Positions 24,246 to 38,900 of a stretch of 64,000 nt of DNA are shown here, piece after piece. How positions within the stretch are numbered: the first letter of the stretch is position 1; each line of letters begins with the position of its first letter. The translations under genes and the position numbers were made by a program. The notes under the pieces are model-generated. The model ran no database searches. It was not told where the DNA came from and worked only from the letters and a program-made list of their open reading frames with translations. Origin of the DNA: Ciborinia camelliae (Eukaryota; Ascomycota; Leotiomycetes; Helotiales; Sclerotiniaceae); assembly GCA_025890175.1 (NCBI GenBank), contig JANPYM010000005.1, forward strand, positions 206,505 through 270,504. The letters are read 5' to 3'.

Positions 24246-27200
24246 TGTTAAAAATCATATCACTATATTATATTCACTATAGTATAAATGACCAAGGTCT
24301 ACCCCACTACCTAAAATAGCTTAACTTTCTTTATTATACAATACTCTTTATTTATTTTATAATTTTTATATATAGCTTTAATTTATATATATATTATATA
24401 TTTAATAAATTATAAAACCTGTATAATTATATTTCATTAATAATTATATTAAATATAAGTGTAATCTTTTTTGACCCTTTTTTTATTATTACAAAATAAA
24501 AAAAAATAATTATATTCAAAAACAATAATTAGAGTAAATTTAAAGATTCGATTTTTTTAATATTAATTTTTGCTAAAATTATTAATATTATAGAAAATAT
24601 TAAAAAAAAATTAAATATTTTAAGTAATAAAGATTTATTTAATAATTACAAAAAATATTGTAATTATACTTTATTAATTTTAAATTTTAATATTAATAAT
24701 GTATATTGTTTAATATTAATGCCTTTTATTTGAAATTTTAATATTATTGGTATATAAAAAACATTAAAAGAAAACAATAATTTAATATATTTATAATTTA
24801 TTACAAAAATTAGAAAACAATTTCACTATATCAAATTCGATTTTAAAATTTAATTATTTTATTAATTCCTCAAATAACTTTATTATTTTTAATAATAAAT
24901 CTTTTTTAATACTTAAATTATCAATAATAAAAAAATCTTTTAATAACTTTTAATTAAAATTTTCAAACTATTTAAATAATAATAAGCCAAAATGTTTGTT
25001 CTTAATTCTGATTTTTTTCTTTAAAATATTATAGTTATTTTTATAATAACAAAAAAACTAATTACAATAATAATAACAAATACCATTAACGATTAAGAAT
25101 TATAGCGTAAATATAATAAAAAAGAATAATATAATAAATTTCAAAATCATAACAACCATAGTAATTTTAAACGAAACAATTAAAATAAAAGTAATAATAG
25201 TTTTGGAAATAATATTAACAAGGTTATCAAAAATTAATATCACTTTTACTTGAAGATAGAATATCATTAGAAAAATTATTATGTTTTGATAAAGGTTTAA
25301 AAAAATATTAAAAATAATAGAAAAAATTTTATTAATAAAAAAAATAAAAATAAAAGCAAAAATATTAAAGTTAATTTTATTAATAATTAATATAATAATA
25401 TTATTTACTTTAATTTAATTATATATATAATTAATTTAATTAAATAAATACTTAATTTTAATATTTTCCAATATTTTATTAAACAAATTAATAGTTTAAA
25501 ATATATTTAATATTAATTAATCTTTAGAAATATAAAAATCGCTAATAACTTTTTTATCAAAAATATTGTTTTTAGGAAAGTTAAAATCGAAATAATAATA
25601 TTGTTTAATATATAATTTATATTTAAATTTGGTTTTATTCAATTTATTTTTGTTAATTTATTTACAAATTTTAATTATAAAATTATATTTGAAAATAATT
25701 CTATATCATACTAAAAATTCGGTTAATTATGTTTTGTTGTTAAAAGATCGAAAAACTTATATATCCTCCAATAATCTATTTTGATTATATATAATAAAAA
25801 TATAGATTTAAATAAAATATTTGTAAAACTTACTTATAAATATTTTAAATATTTAAATTACAATTAATTAAACCAATTCAAAAAATATATAATTAATTTC
25901 AAATTCAATAATAAAATCAAAATAAAAAAATAAAAAGTTTATAAATTTTGTTTTACAAAATAAATAAAAAAATATTTTAATAAATATATAATTATTTATA
26001 TATTTATTAAGTTTTACCAAATTTATTATAATCTTTTTAAAATATAATTAATTTTTTTAATTAAAAACCAATATTTTATTATTATTATTAATAACACAAT
26101 TTGGGCTAATTAGATTTGATACACTCCAAATAAAAAAATTACAATTATAATTTCAATATTAATAGATTTATTTTAAATAATTAAAAAAGAATTTGATTTA
26201 AAGATTATAATTATACAAGTCGATAATAGAAAAAAAGAATTTGATATTTAATTTTAAAAAAAATTTAAAAAAATTGATTAACAATTTGAATTCTCTCCTT
26301 TCGGAAAATATTTTATAAATAGTGTTACAAAAAAGAAAATTCAAAACATTAATATTAAATCCTAAAATTTATTATCTTAAATCGGATTGAAAGTTAATTA
26401 ATAAAAAATTATTACAAAGTATATTATTTGGCTAATAAATTAATTCTTTATATATATATTTTCGTTTAATAATACCAGTTTACTTTTATTTGTAGTTATT
26501 TTTTTCGAAATATATTATAACAGATTATTTAATTTTTCAAAACTTCGAGTCTTCAATTATAAAATATTTATTTGGAACTTTCAATATTCAGGAAAACTAA
26601 TAAAAAAATTTAAATCAAAAATATTAAAAAAGAATTATATTTTTATAAAAATAAAAAAATATTATATATATTTGTTATTAAATTTGTTTTCCAAAAGAAT
26701 TATTAAAATTGCAAATATTGATTTCGATAAATATAGTTTTCCGCTTAAAAATGTTTTAGCTAAAAAATGATCTAATACAAACCTATAAATTTTTATATTT
26801 AATATAAATAAAAAAAAAAATTTATTATTTTAAATAAAAAGTTCCTTAAAAAAAAAAAAAATAAATAATATTACTTTCTTAATTGTTTTATAAAATAAAA
26901 AAATTAATTAAAATTTAATTTTTATAAAAAAAGATTTAAAAACAATTTTTAATAATCAAATTATTTAATAAATTAAAATTTTAAAAATAAATATTAATAA
27001 TATTAAAAAGCAAATTTATATCGAAATATTAATTAAAATAATAAATCTTAAGAATATTATACAAAAAAACGTTTTAATATAAATATTTGTTATTAAATTT
27101 AAATTAAAAAATCTATAAAAAAATAATATTTTCAAAATTTTTTAAACAATTTCAAAAAAAATGAAATTAATAATTTTCAAATAAATTTTAAAAAACAAAT

Positions 27201-28956
27201 TAAATTAATTTAAATAAATTGTCAAAAAAAAAATATAATTTATAATCAAAAACTATTTTTAATAAAAAAATATTGATTTTAAAAAAATATTTGCAAAAAT
27301 TAATAAATATTTTATATTATAAACTATACTTATAAAAACTATTATTAAAAATTTTAAAATTAATAATATAAATATTAATATAATATTTCTAAATAACAAA
27401 TTAACAAACATTAAAATTTTAATAAAAGTATCTTGATTTTTCAAAAAAGTTTTTTTAAAAATTATAAAAATATTAAAAAAAAATTCAAATATTTATTTTA
27501 AATTAAAAAAATCTTTTTACAAATTAAAACAAACATTTCGAATATAATAATTTATTATTTAAAATTTTTTAAAAAATATTGGACTAATTTCGTTATTTAC
27601 AAATCCAAATTTTTTTATTAAAAAAAAAATATTTCTTTTATTATACATTAACAATTTATTATTAATTAACAAATATATAGCTATTAATTTTATTAAAAAA
27701 AAAATTAATATTAAATAAAAATACAAAAATCTTAAACTAATATAAATATTTTTTAATATCCAAATCAAAAAAAATAAAAAATATTATACCCTAAAAATTT
27801 ATAATTTAATTTATATCAAAAAAATACTAAAAAAATTCAAAATTTATTTTTTTAATATTAAAAAAACTTTTTTACCTTTTAGCATAATAATATATAAAAC
27901 TAATTCTAATAATTTATTTTTTAATAATAAAAAAAATCTTTATTTTTAAATAATAAACTTTTATATTTATCTATTAAATACAATTTGATTAAATATTTTC
28001 TTTGTTATAAAACAATTTATAAAAATAATATAATTATTCAAAATATAATATTTTATATTTGCAAAACATTTATTTCAATATATTGCGAAAATCTTTTCCT
28101 TTGAAATTTTGTATTCTAATTATTTACAACAATTTTCTTTTAAATATACAGTTTATATTGATTCAATATAAAGCTTAAAGCAATATCAAAAATCTACATA
28201 AAAAGTTATTATTATATAATATAAAAAAATAATTATTTAATTATTAATCAAATAAAAATTCATTTTTTAAAATATTATAAAAACAAAAATAATCGTTATA
28301 AACAAAAATACCAAAAAACTTATATAAATAAAAAAACTAATCATAAACTTAAAAAAATATATAAAAATAAAACTATTTATTTTAATATTATTTGTAAATA
28401 ATAAAAACAATATCAATTAAATTAAAAAAAATAAATTTTATAATAAAATCAAATATATTGATATTAAATAATATTATATTAAAAATAATATAATAAACGA
28501 AAACAAGTTTAAAATGTTTTAAATAATTAATACTAATCAAATTGCAAATATTTTAATTAAATAATTAACCTCAATTAACTTTTTTATTTATTATATTAAA
28601 ATAAATTTAGATATAAAAAAAAAGTAATTAATTACATTTAAAAAAAATCCAAATACTTTTATATTACAATATAATTATATTATATAACACAAAATAATTA
28701 AACTTTATTAAAAAATAAATATTATAATTATAAATTGTTATAAAAATTAATAAAGCCTAAAATATAATTTAATAATTATTAATTATAAAAAAAATATTAA
28801 AAATTATATTACTATATCATATTTATTATAATATAAATGATCGAGGTTTACCCCATTACTTAAAATAATTTAGCTTTCTCTATTATACAATACTCTTTAT
28901 CTACTTTACAATTCCTATATATAGCTCTAATCTACACACATACTACATGTTCAATA
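24246..28956. mobile_element. Full-length RIP-degraded LTR retrotransposon, family A, copy 4 (inverted relative to copies 1-3)
   Basis: 4711 bp with two 162-bp LTRs (24246-24407 and 28795-28956) and an exact 5-bp target duplication AATAT (24241-24245, 28957-28961). The internal region is the reverse complement of copies 1 and 3. An open frame of 69 codons (27559-27768, minus) is homologous to the one at 11231-11428 and lies at the same distance from the end. This copy keeps somewhat more C and G than the others and so is the best template for identifying the family. No gag or pol motif could be read with confidence, so Copia or Gypsy cannot be decided. Confidence 0.8.
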
Positions 28957-28973
28957 AATATATATATTATATT

Positions 28974-29115
28974 TATTGAATATATAATATATTGTATATA
29001 AACTGAAATTATATAAACTATAAAATAAATAAAAAATATTATACAATAAAGAAAGCTAAACTATATTAAAAGGTAAAGTAAACCTTGATCATTATAGTGA
29101 ATATGATCTTTAACA
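28974..29115 (+). mobile_element. Short-form family A solo LTR (142 bp)
   Basis: TATTGAATATATAATATATTG to GATCTTTAACA, with flanks ATATT and ATTTT (one difference). It lacks the same internal part as the 142-bp copy at 42283-42424, so the two belong to one deletion subfamily. Confidence 0.65.
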
Positions 29116-29121
29116 ATTTTT

Positions 29122-29379
29122 CCCCATTTTATAATAATAATAAAAAAATCAAAAAAAATTATATTTATATTTGATATAATTATTAATAAAATATAATTAT
29201 ACAGACTTTATAATTTATTAAACATATAATATATATATTATATAAATAAATTAAAATTATATATAAGAATTGTAAAATAAATAAAGAGTACTATATAATA
29301 AAAAAAGTTAAGCTACTTTAGGTAATGGGATAATTTATATTATTATAATGAATATGGTATAGTGATATGATCTTTAATA
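29122..29379 (+). mobile_element. Remnant: end of a family A element with its LTR
   Basis: The LTR is 29216-29379. The 90 bp before it match the sequence just before the right LTRs of copies 1 and 3 (14460-14576, 40370-40463). It is therefore a truncated element, not a solo LTR. Confidence 0.6.
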
Positions 29380-29569
29380 ATAATATAGTTTATTTTATTA
29401 ATCTATTTCATTATTCTACCTATATATATACTAATTTATATTCCTCAATCTATTATACTTACTCTATAGTTTCTATATATAATTCTAGTCTATACACTAT
29501 AAACTTATAACAACTATACATTTAGAACAATTTTATTTTTCATGTATATATTATACAGTAGATTTTCAA

Positions 29570-29640
29570 CCTTAGTAATAGTAGTAGTATTAATTTTCGT
29601 CTGGCGGACACAGACTTAGGGCCTGCGCCCTAAACCTCTC
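29570..29640 (+). repeat. Dispersed repeat with hairpin, copy 2
   Basis: TAGTAGTAGTATTAATTTTCG, TCTGGCGGACACAGACTTAG and a GGGC..GCCC hairpin; the inverted counterpart is at 17102-17180. It keeps more G and C than its surroundings. Confidence 0.5.
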
Positions 29641-29848
29641 GAAAAATATAGAAACATATTAAGCTAAGGAATTTATATTAATAACTACCCTAGAAAACAT
29701 TTCTAATTTACAATAAATCTTATTAAAACTATTCGATTACAATCCTTTTATTTTATTTAAAATGAATATATATATTTTTAAAGTTAAATTTGAAAAATAT
29801 AATTTTAAAAATTTTAATTTAAATATTAGTATAACGTTTTTTTAAATT

Positions 29849-29893
<45 letters not shown>

Positions 29894-32800
29894 TAAATTT
29901 AATTAACAAAAAAATTAATAAAGTTGAAATATATATTTTTACAAAAGTATACATTTTTTTAATAAAAATAAATATTAATATAGAATTTAGTAATAATTAA
30001 AAAATTAAAAAATTTTAAAAATTTATTTATTAGATTAAATAAGTAATATAACTTTTTAATTAAATTAGTTAAAAGAATATACAAATATATTAATTATTTA
30101 TTAAAAAATTATTATATTTTGAAATAATAAATAATATAAAAAAAAAATTTATTTTATTTATATATATATTTAAAATTAATATTTTTGTATTCAAACTTTT
30201 TGTGGTACTATATATAATTTTTATAAAAGAATCTAATAACTAGTAATAATTTATAAAAATATTAATAAAATAAATCAAGTTTTGAAAATAATTTGATTTT
30301 ATAATTCAAATTTTATTTATAATAATTTGAAAATAATACAATATTATATTTTATTTATTATATTTGTTAAATATTATTTCAAAAATTTCAAAAAATAATT
30401 TCGAAATTATTAATAATAAATTTGAAATCAAAATCAATATTCCAAGTATTTAAAAAAAATTTATTATTAATAAACTTATTTATTATTTTGTTTTTTTTAA
30501 TATTTATATATTTCGATAATTATTATATTTAAATATTATAAATTTATATTATATTTTGTATAATATAAAAAACTTATTAAAACAATTTTAAAACAATCTT
30601 TTTAAGGTATTAAATAATTAATATATTGTTTATATATAGTTAAATATATTTTAAATTAATATTTAAAAGTATTCGGATTATATATTAAAGTTTTTGTTAT
30701 ATCCCAATAATTTTATTATTAAAGATATATAAAATAAAATTAATAAATTTTAAATTATAAATTATTTATTTTTAATCTTAATATATAATATAATTATATT
30801 TTATATATTTATTTTTATTTATATATTACTTTAAATTATCCAAAAAGATTATAATTTTGTTTAAAAATAAAATAATTTATTATATTTTAAATATTATTAA
30901 AATAGCTTTTTTATTTATTTTATTAATAAAGTTTATTTAATATTTATAAATAAAATAAAGAGATTTAAATATAGATTTTAGGATTTTGAAGAAAAAGTAT
31001 AAAAGTTTTTATATTTTGATTTTAAATATTTATTTAATATTAATATTACGACCTTTAATAATTATAAGGGGAATAATATATTAAACAAAGAAATGTAATA
31101 TATCAATTATATAAATATAAAATACAAATTTAAATTTAATTTTTTTGAAAATTACATTTCTAAAAAAAATATTAATATTTTTAAAAAAAATTATTTAAAA
31201 AATAGTTTATTATATTAACAATATTTTTTATATAATAATAATTAATATTTTATTAATAAATTTAATATATTTATTTATTTTAATATTAATTATAGATTTA
31301 TAATTAATATAATATAATTAAAATATTTTGATTTTGTTTATATATTATATTTTTATATTATAAATAAACAAAAATATAATATAAATAATAATAGTTTTTT
31401 ATAATGTTAAAATAAAAAAATTATTAATAGTTTTAATAAGGTTTTAAATATAATAAACAATATGTTTAATTTTTATTATTTTTTTTATAATATATTTTTA
31501 AAATATAAATTTTTTATTAAATTATATTTTTAATTAATATAAAATAAATTAAAAATCTTTTTTTTTAATTATAATAATAAAAGTAATAATAAAAATTTTG
31601 TTAATTTTATATTTTAAAATATATCCATTTTATTTTTTAATAATATAAATTATTTTTAGTTTTTTTAAAACAAAAAAGATTGTATTTGTTATTTTATAAT
31701 TTATAATTTTTTTTATTTTAATAAAAAAAACTTATATATTATTATTAAATAAATTTAAAACTTTATAAATATAAATATTATTAATATATTTGAAACAAAA
31801 TAAAAGATTTTATATATAAAATTTAGTAAAATAAAATATATATAAAATTAATAATAATAAAAAGTTTTAAAAAATATTATATATTATTAAATAATTAAAA
31901 ATTATAAAATTTTCTAAATACATTTTAATATATTTATTTATAAAAAAAAAATTAACAAACTTAAATAAAATTAATAATTATTTTTGTTTAATTATTTTAT
32001 TTAATAAATATTTTTTAAAAAAAATATTGAATACATTTTAAATATTTATAATAATTATAATAATTTTTATTCTTTAAAATATTATTGTTTTTATATTATA
32101 TATAAAGTTAATAATAAGATTTATAATAATTTGTTTAAATAAAGTTTTTTTATATTAAAGATTGAAAATATTTTATATAAATACAATTTATTTAATTTTT
32201 TTAATTACAATATATTTTAAGTTTTTAAAAATACAAAAAATAAAAATAATCGGCTTTTATAAATATACTAAGGATTTATTTTTTTTTTCTATTTTTAAAA
32301 ACATTATTATTTTGATAAATTTTCAAATTTGGAAAAAGAAATTAAAGATCAAATAATAATTATAAAGATTATAAATAATATATTTAATTAATTTTTAGTA
32401 TATATAAAGTAATTGGATTGTAATCCTATCTATTCCCAAAAAAATATTAAAAACTTTAATAATATTTTTTTTTTTTTTTTTTATAAAAATAAAAATTAAT
32501 TATATTAAAATTGTATTTCTTTATTAATTCATTAATAAATTATTATCCAAATTGTTATTTGTATTAAAACAATCTAATATTATAATATATAATATTTTTG
32601 TTTTATTTATTATATTATTAATTATTAAATTATTTATAAAAAATAAAAATAATTTAAAATTAAATTTTGATTTATATTAATTAATAATTTTATATAATTT
32701 TTTATTATTTTTGATTTCGTTAATAATATATTTTTAATAATCTTGTTTAATTTTGTATATTACATTTTAGAAAATATAAATAATAAATAGATTTATTTCA

Positions 32801-35800
32801 ATTCGTTTAGTTTTAATATATTTATTATAGGTTTTAATATAATTATTATTCTATTATAAAGCAAATCGTTTTTTTTTTGTATAAATTTATTTATTATATA
32901 AATAAAAGATTTTAGGATAATAATAAAATCTTTTATAAAAAATTTTATAATATTAATATTTTATAAAATATTAAAATTATAAAAATTAATTATATTTATA
33001 ATAATTAAATTTGTAAATTTAAATAAAAATTTTTAAAAATTTAATAATAAAATTGTTTTATAACAATCCATCCCCGTTTTAGAATTTATATAATTTAGAT
33101 TTTATAATTTAATCTTATATATAAATTTTTTTTAATAAAAATATTTACAAAAAAAATATTTAAAAAAATAAAATTTAATATATAATTTATTTTATATATA
33201 GACTCGCTAAAAATATCAATATAATTTATATTATTAATAACAAATCAATTAATAAAATCTTTTTTTCAATAAGCGATAATAATATTTAATTTGAATATAT
33301 TATATTAAATATTGAAATTTTTATTAATAAAATATTATTAAATAAATATAAAATGTATAATATAATTTATTATTTTATTAATTATTAATTAATAATATAT
33401 ATTTAAAATAATAATATTATTAATATTAATTTATAATATATTTTTATTATAAATAGATTATTATTATTAAATATATAATCTAATGTTTTTTCGAATATAA
33501 ATTATAATTTGGTGGCGAAATAATTTTTTATCCTTAAAATTAAGGAAATCTTAAAAATTAATTAATATATAATAATCAAATTTTAAATGATTTTAAATTT
33601 AATTATTATTTTTTATTTAAAATTTTTAAATACAAATAATATTAATTAAAATTATATAAAATAATTTAAAAAATATAATATATATAAATATATTTTTATT
33701 TATATTAATCCAATCAATTTAAATATCTTATTAATAAATTTTATTATAATAATATTAATTATTATTCCTTTTATAATATTTTATTATTAAAAAAAGAAAT
33801 TAAATTAATTAATAATAAACTTATTTTTATTAATATTTTTTATAAAAATCTTATTAATTAAAATTTCGTTTTTTTTAAAAAAAATATTGATATTAAAATT
33901 CTTAAACTTTTTCTTACAAAAGTTTCGAATATTAAATTTAATAAATTTAAAAATAAATAATAAAATAAAAGTTTTAATTATATTAATTTCAATTATAATT
34001 AAATTCAATTTTATTTTTTTATATTTAATTATTATTTTATTTTTACAATTATATTTAAAAAATAAAAAAACAATTATTTAAAAAATTGATATATTTAATA
34101 AAATAACTTTTTTAACAAATTTTGATAAATTAATTATTTTGTATAATATTTTATTTTATTTATATATAATATCAAATTTTTTACAAATTAATTTAATATA
34201 TTTATTATTTTTTTTTTTAAATATAATAATATAATTAAAATAATTTATAATAAATGATTTATAACAATTAGTATATTGTAAATTATAAATACAATTAGTT
34301 TTGGAAAAATTGTTATATTAATCCATTTTAATATTATATCGATTATAATAAATATACCTAATACATTAAAAAAGGTTACAATAATTTTAATAATTAAAAT
34401 TATAATAAAATATTGCTGATTTTTTAATAATAATTTTAATCTTATCTTTTACATTAAAAAGTTAAAAAAACAAATAAATTTAAAGAAAAAAATAATCCAA
34501 ATTGCTTTTTTTAATTGTAATATTAACTTTGTATTAAAAAGGTTTATAATTTACAAATTTGAAGTTTATTTATATTAAAGTTTTTTTGTATATAAAAATT
34601 ATTTTGATTGAAATATATATTTTTTTAATATTTATAAATTTTATAAAAATATTGATAATAATATAATTGTATTATAATTTAAATTTATTAAAAAAAAATA
34701 TATTAAAAATATATTTAATAATCTCAATATTTTTTTATTTAAAAAGCAAATTGTATATTATAATATTAATTAAATTTATAATTTAATTTGTAATAATAAA
34801 AATAATTATAAAAATTGAAGAAATAATAATGCTTTCGATTAATTGTACAAGTTTTTATTGTAAAATATAGAATTCGAATTAATTTAAAAAAATTTATTGA
34901 TTATATTTTGCTAATAATTTACAATTAAAAATGTTATAATTAAAAATAGTATTATTGATTTTCGAAATTTTGGAAAAGGATTTGTTGAATATAGTATTAT
35001 TAAATTTGAATGGATTTATTATTTTTGATATATAATTGTTTTTTGAATTAATAATCTTTTTAGTTTTATTAATATTAATAATAAATATTGTTTTTGTAAT
35101 ATTAATAAAAATTATTGTAAAAATAAAGCTTTAAAATTAAATTGAAATAAAGATTGAGTTTTTAATTTTTGTAAAAAAAAAAATAATTAAAAAAAATAAA
35201 TATTTCTAAAATAGATTGAATATATATTTATATTTATTAAAATTTTTAAAATATAATATAATAAAAATATTAATTGTTTATATAAAAACTAATATAATAT
35301 TATATTATTTTTTAATATTATAATTTATTTTGGTTATACGTTTTTGTAAAATAATAATAATAAAAAAGATATTAGAATTAGTTATATTGTTATTTAGTGT
35401 GATACAAAGAAAAGAAAGATTATTTTAATTTTTTTTTCGTTTTTTTGTAATATAAAAATTGTTTATTAATAATTAAGGTTTTTTAAATTCTATAAATGTA
35501 TTATTTAAAAAGCCAAAAGATCGATTTGGGGTAATCTCCAATCCACCCAATGCTATAATTCAAAAAATAATAAATTAAAATAAATTAAAAAATACAAAGA
35601 TTGTTTTTATAATTGTTTTAAGTTAAAAATAAAAAGGTATTATTAATTCGATATTTTGTATAGATATAAAAAATGTGAGAGAAGAGGATTATTGGTTGTT
35701 ATTGTTGAAAGAAAATCAAAAAGAATAAAAAGGAAAAAAAGGTAAAAAAGTTAATTCAACCTTAGTATTTCTAAATATTCTTATTTATACTAGTGGTTTT

Positions 35801-35911
35801 TAAATAATAATATATAAATTAATAAAACCAATTTTTTTTTCTTTTAGATTTAAATAATAAATATTCAAAATTTAACATTAGAATCTTATAAAATTCAAAA
35901 TAATATTATTT
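29641..35911. repeat. AT-saturated block, origin unresolved
   Basis: About 6.3 kb of extreme AT content, including a run of 34 A at 29853-29886. It does not resemble the family A internal region. Open frames at 32162-32356, 33805-34008 and 33887-34081 are low-complexity Ile/Leu/Lys/Asn frames; the last two overlap on opposite strands, so at most one could be an old coding frame. Toward 35400-35800 the AT bias weakens. It is probably a second kind of RIP-destroyed transposon. Confidence 0.55.
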
Positions 35912-35916
35912 CTATT

Positions 35917-38900
35917 TATTGAACATATAGTATATATATTATATATATAAACTAAAGCTATATATAGGAACTATAAAATAGGTAGAGGATATTATATAAT
36001 AAAAAAAGCTAAGTTATTTTAAATAGTAAAGTAAATCTTAATTATCTATATTATAATAAATATAATATAATAATATAATCTTTAATATTTTTTTTATAAT
36101 TAGTAATTATTAAATTATATTTCAAATTTTATTAATTTTTATAATAATTTATAATTATAATATTTATTTTTTAATAAAATTTAATTATTTTATATTATAT
36201 AATATAATTATATTATAATATAAAAATATTCGGATTTTTTTTAAATATAATTAATTATCTTTTTTTTTTTTTTAAATTTATTTTAATATAATAAACAAAA
36301 AAATTAGTTAAGATTAATTACTTAATTAAAATATTTATAATTTAATTAATATTAATTATTTATAATATTTTAAATTTGTTTTCATTTATTATATTATTTT
36401 TAATATAATATTATTTAATATTAATATATTTAACCTTACTATAAAATTTGTTTTTTTTAATTTAATTAATATTATTTTTATTATTTATAAATAATATTAA
36501 AATAAATAATTTTATTTTTATACATTTTTTTAAATTTATAATTAATTTTTTTATTTATACAAATTTTTTAATATTTTCATTTATAACAATTATCTCCATT
36601 TTCATAATATTTTAAAAAATAAATTTTTATTTAATTAATAATCAAACAATTGTTTTTTTGTATTATATAATAATAACCCCCTATATAGATTTTTAATATT
36701 ACTCCAAATTTTATATCAAATTAATATAAATTATATACTTAAAAAAAAATTATTATAAATAATTAAAATACAAAATTTTAAAAAAAAAGGTTTTTGTAAT
36801 ATATTAAAACAAATATTTTATAAATACAAAATATTATATTTTAAATAATTATATCATTTTTATAAATTATTTTATAATAAAAAAAATATTCAATTAAATT
36901 GTATTTAATAAATAAATATAAAAATTTATTATTTAAAAATAAAGATTTTTTTTATTATTAAAAAATAAATTATTAAAATTAATTTTATATATTATTATAT
37001 TAAAAAACAAAAAAATCTTTTTAATATTAAAAAAATAAATTTCAAATATTTTTAATATTTTTTTAATATAAATCAAATTATAAATTTTTAAAATATAATA
37101 TTTTTTAATTTTTTTAATTTAAATATTAAAAAATATTTATATTAATTTGAAATTTTTATATTTTTATTTAATATCAATTTTCTTTTTAATAAAATTAATA
37201 ATTATATATTTATCAATTAATAATAAATTATTAATATATAATAAAAAAAATATTTTTTTTTTAATAAAAAAATTTAGATTTATAAATAATAAAATTAATT
37301 CAATATTTTTTAAAAAATTTTAAACAATAAATTATTATATTTAAAATATTTATTTTAATTTATAAAAAAACTTTTTTAATTTAAAATAAATATTTAAATT
37401 TTTTTTTAATATTTTTATAATTTTTAAAATTTTTTTTTTAAAAAATTAAAATACCTTTATTAAAATTTCAATATTTGTTAATTCATTATTTAAAAATATT
37501 ATATTAATATTTATATTATCGATTTCAAAATTTTTAATAATAATTTTTATAAATATAATTTATAATATAAAATATTTATCAATTTTTACAAATATTTTTT
37601 TAAAATTAATATTTTTTTGTTAAAAATAATTTTTAATTATAAATCATACTTTTTTTTTAATAATTTATTTAAACTAATTTAATTTGTTTTTTAAATTTTA
37701 TTAATTTTATTTTTTTCAAAATTATTCAAAAAATTTCAAAAATATTATTTTTTTACAAACTTTTTAATTTGAATTTAATAATAAATATTTATATTAAAAC
37801 GTTTTTTTGTATAATATTTTTAAAATTTATTATTTTAATCAATATTTTAATATAAACTTGTTTTTTAATATTGTTAATATTTATTTTTAAAATTTTAGTT
37901 TATTAAATAATTTAATTATTAAAAATTATTTTAAATTTTTTTTTTATAAAAATTAAATTTTAATTAAATTTTTTATTTTATAAAATAATTAAAAAATAAT
38001 ATTAATTTTTTTTTTTTTTTTTAAAATTTTTTATTTAAAACAATAAATCTTTTTTTTTGTTTATATTAAATATAAAAATTTATAAATCTATATCAAATCG
38101 TTTTTTAACCAAAATATTTTTAAACAGAAATTTATATTTATCGAAATTAATATTTATAATTTTAATAATTTTTTTAAAAAACAAATTTAATAATAAATAT
38201 ATATAATACTTTTTTATTTTTATAAAAATATAATTCTTTTTTAATATTTTTGATTCAAATCTTTTTATTAATTTTTCCGGATACTAAAAATTCCAAACAA
38301 ATGCTTTACAATCGAAAATTTAAAGTTTTAAAAAGTTAAACAATTTATTATAATATATTTCAAAAAAAATAATTATAAACAAAAATAAATCAATATTATT
38401 AAATAAAAATATATATATAAAAAATCGATTTATTAATTAAATAATATATTTTATAATAATTTTTTATTAATCGATTTTCAATTTAATTTAAAATAATAAA
38501 TTTTGGAATTTAATATTAATATTTTGGATTTTTTTTTTGTAATATTATTTATAAAATATTTTTTTTAAAAAAAAGATTTAAATTATTAATTAATTTTTTT
38601 GAATTTTTTTTGAAACTAAATATTAAATTCTTTTTTCTTATTATTAATTCGTATAATTATAATCTTTGAATTAGATTTTTTTTCAATTATTTAAAATAAA
38701 TTTATTAATATTAAAATTATAATTATAATTTTTTTATTTGAAATATATCAAATTTAATTAATCCAAATTATATTATTAATAATAATAATAAAATATTAAT
38801 TTTTAATTAAAAAAATTAATTATATTTTAAAAAAATTATAATAAATTTAATAAAATTTAATAAATATATAAATAACTATATATTTATTAAAATGTTTTTT

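Noticed and set aside
25240..25330. Possible Gag zinc-knuckle remnant in the copy at 24246-28956
   Set aside because: Only one Cys and no His in the right spacing remain; too degraded to call.
33805..34081. Overlapping 64- and 67-codon frames in the AT-saturated block
   Set aside because: They lie on opposite strands over the same bases and consist of Ile, Leu, Asn, Lys and Phe; chance frames cannot be excluded.
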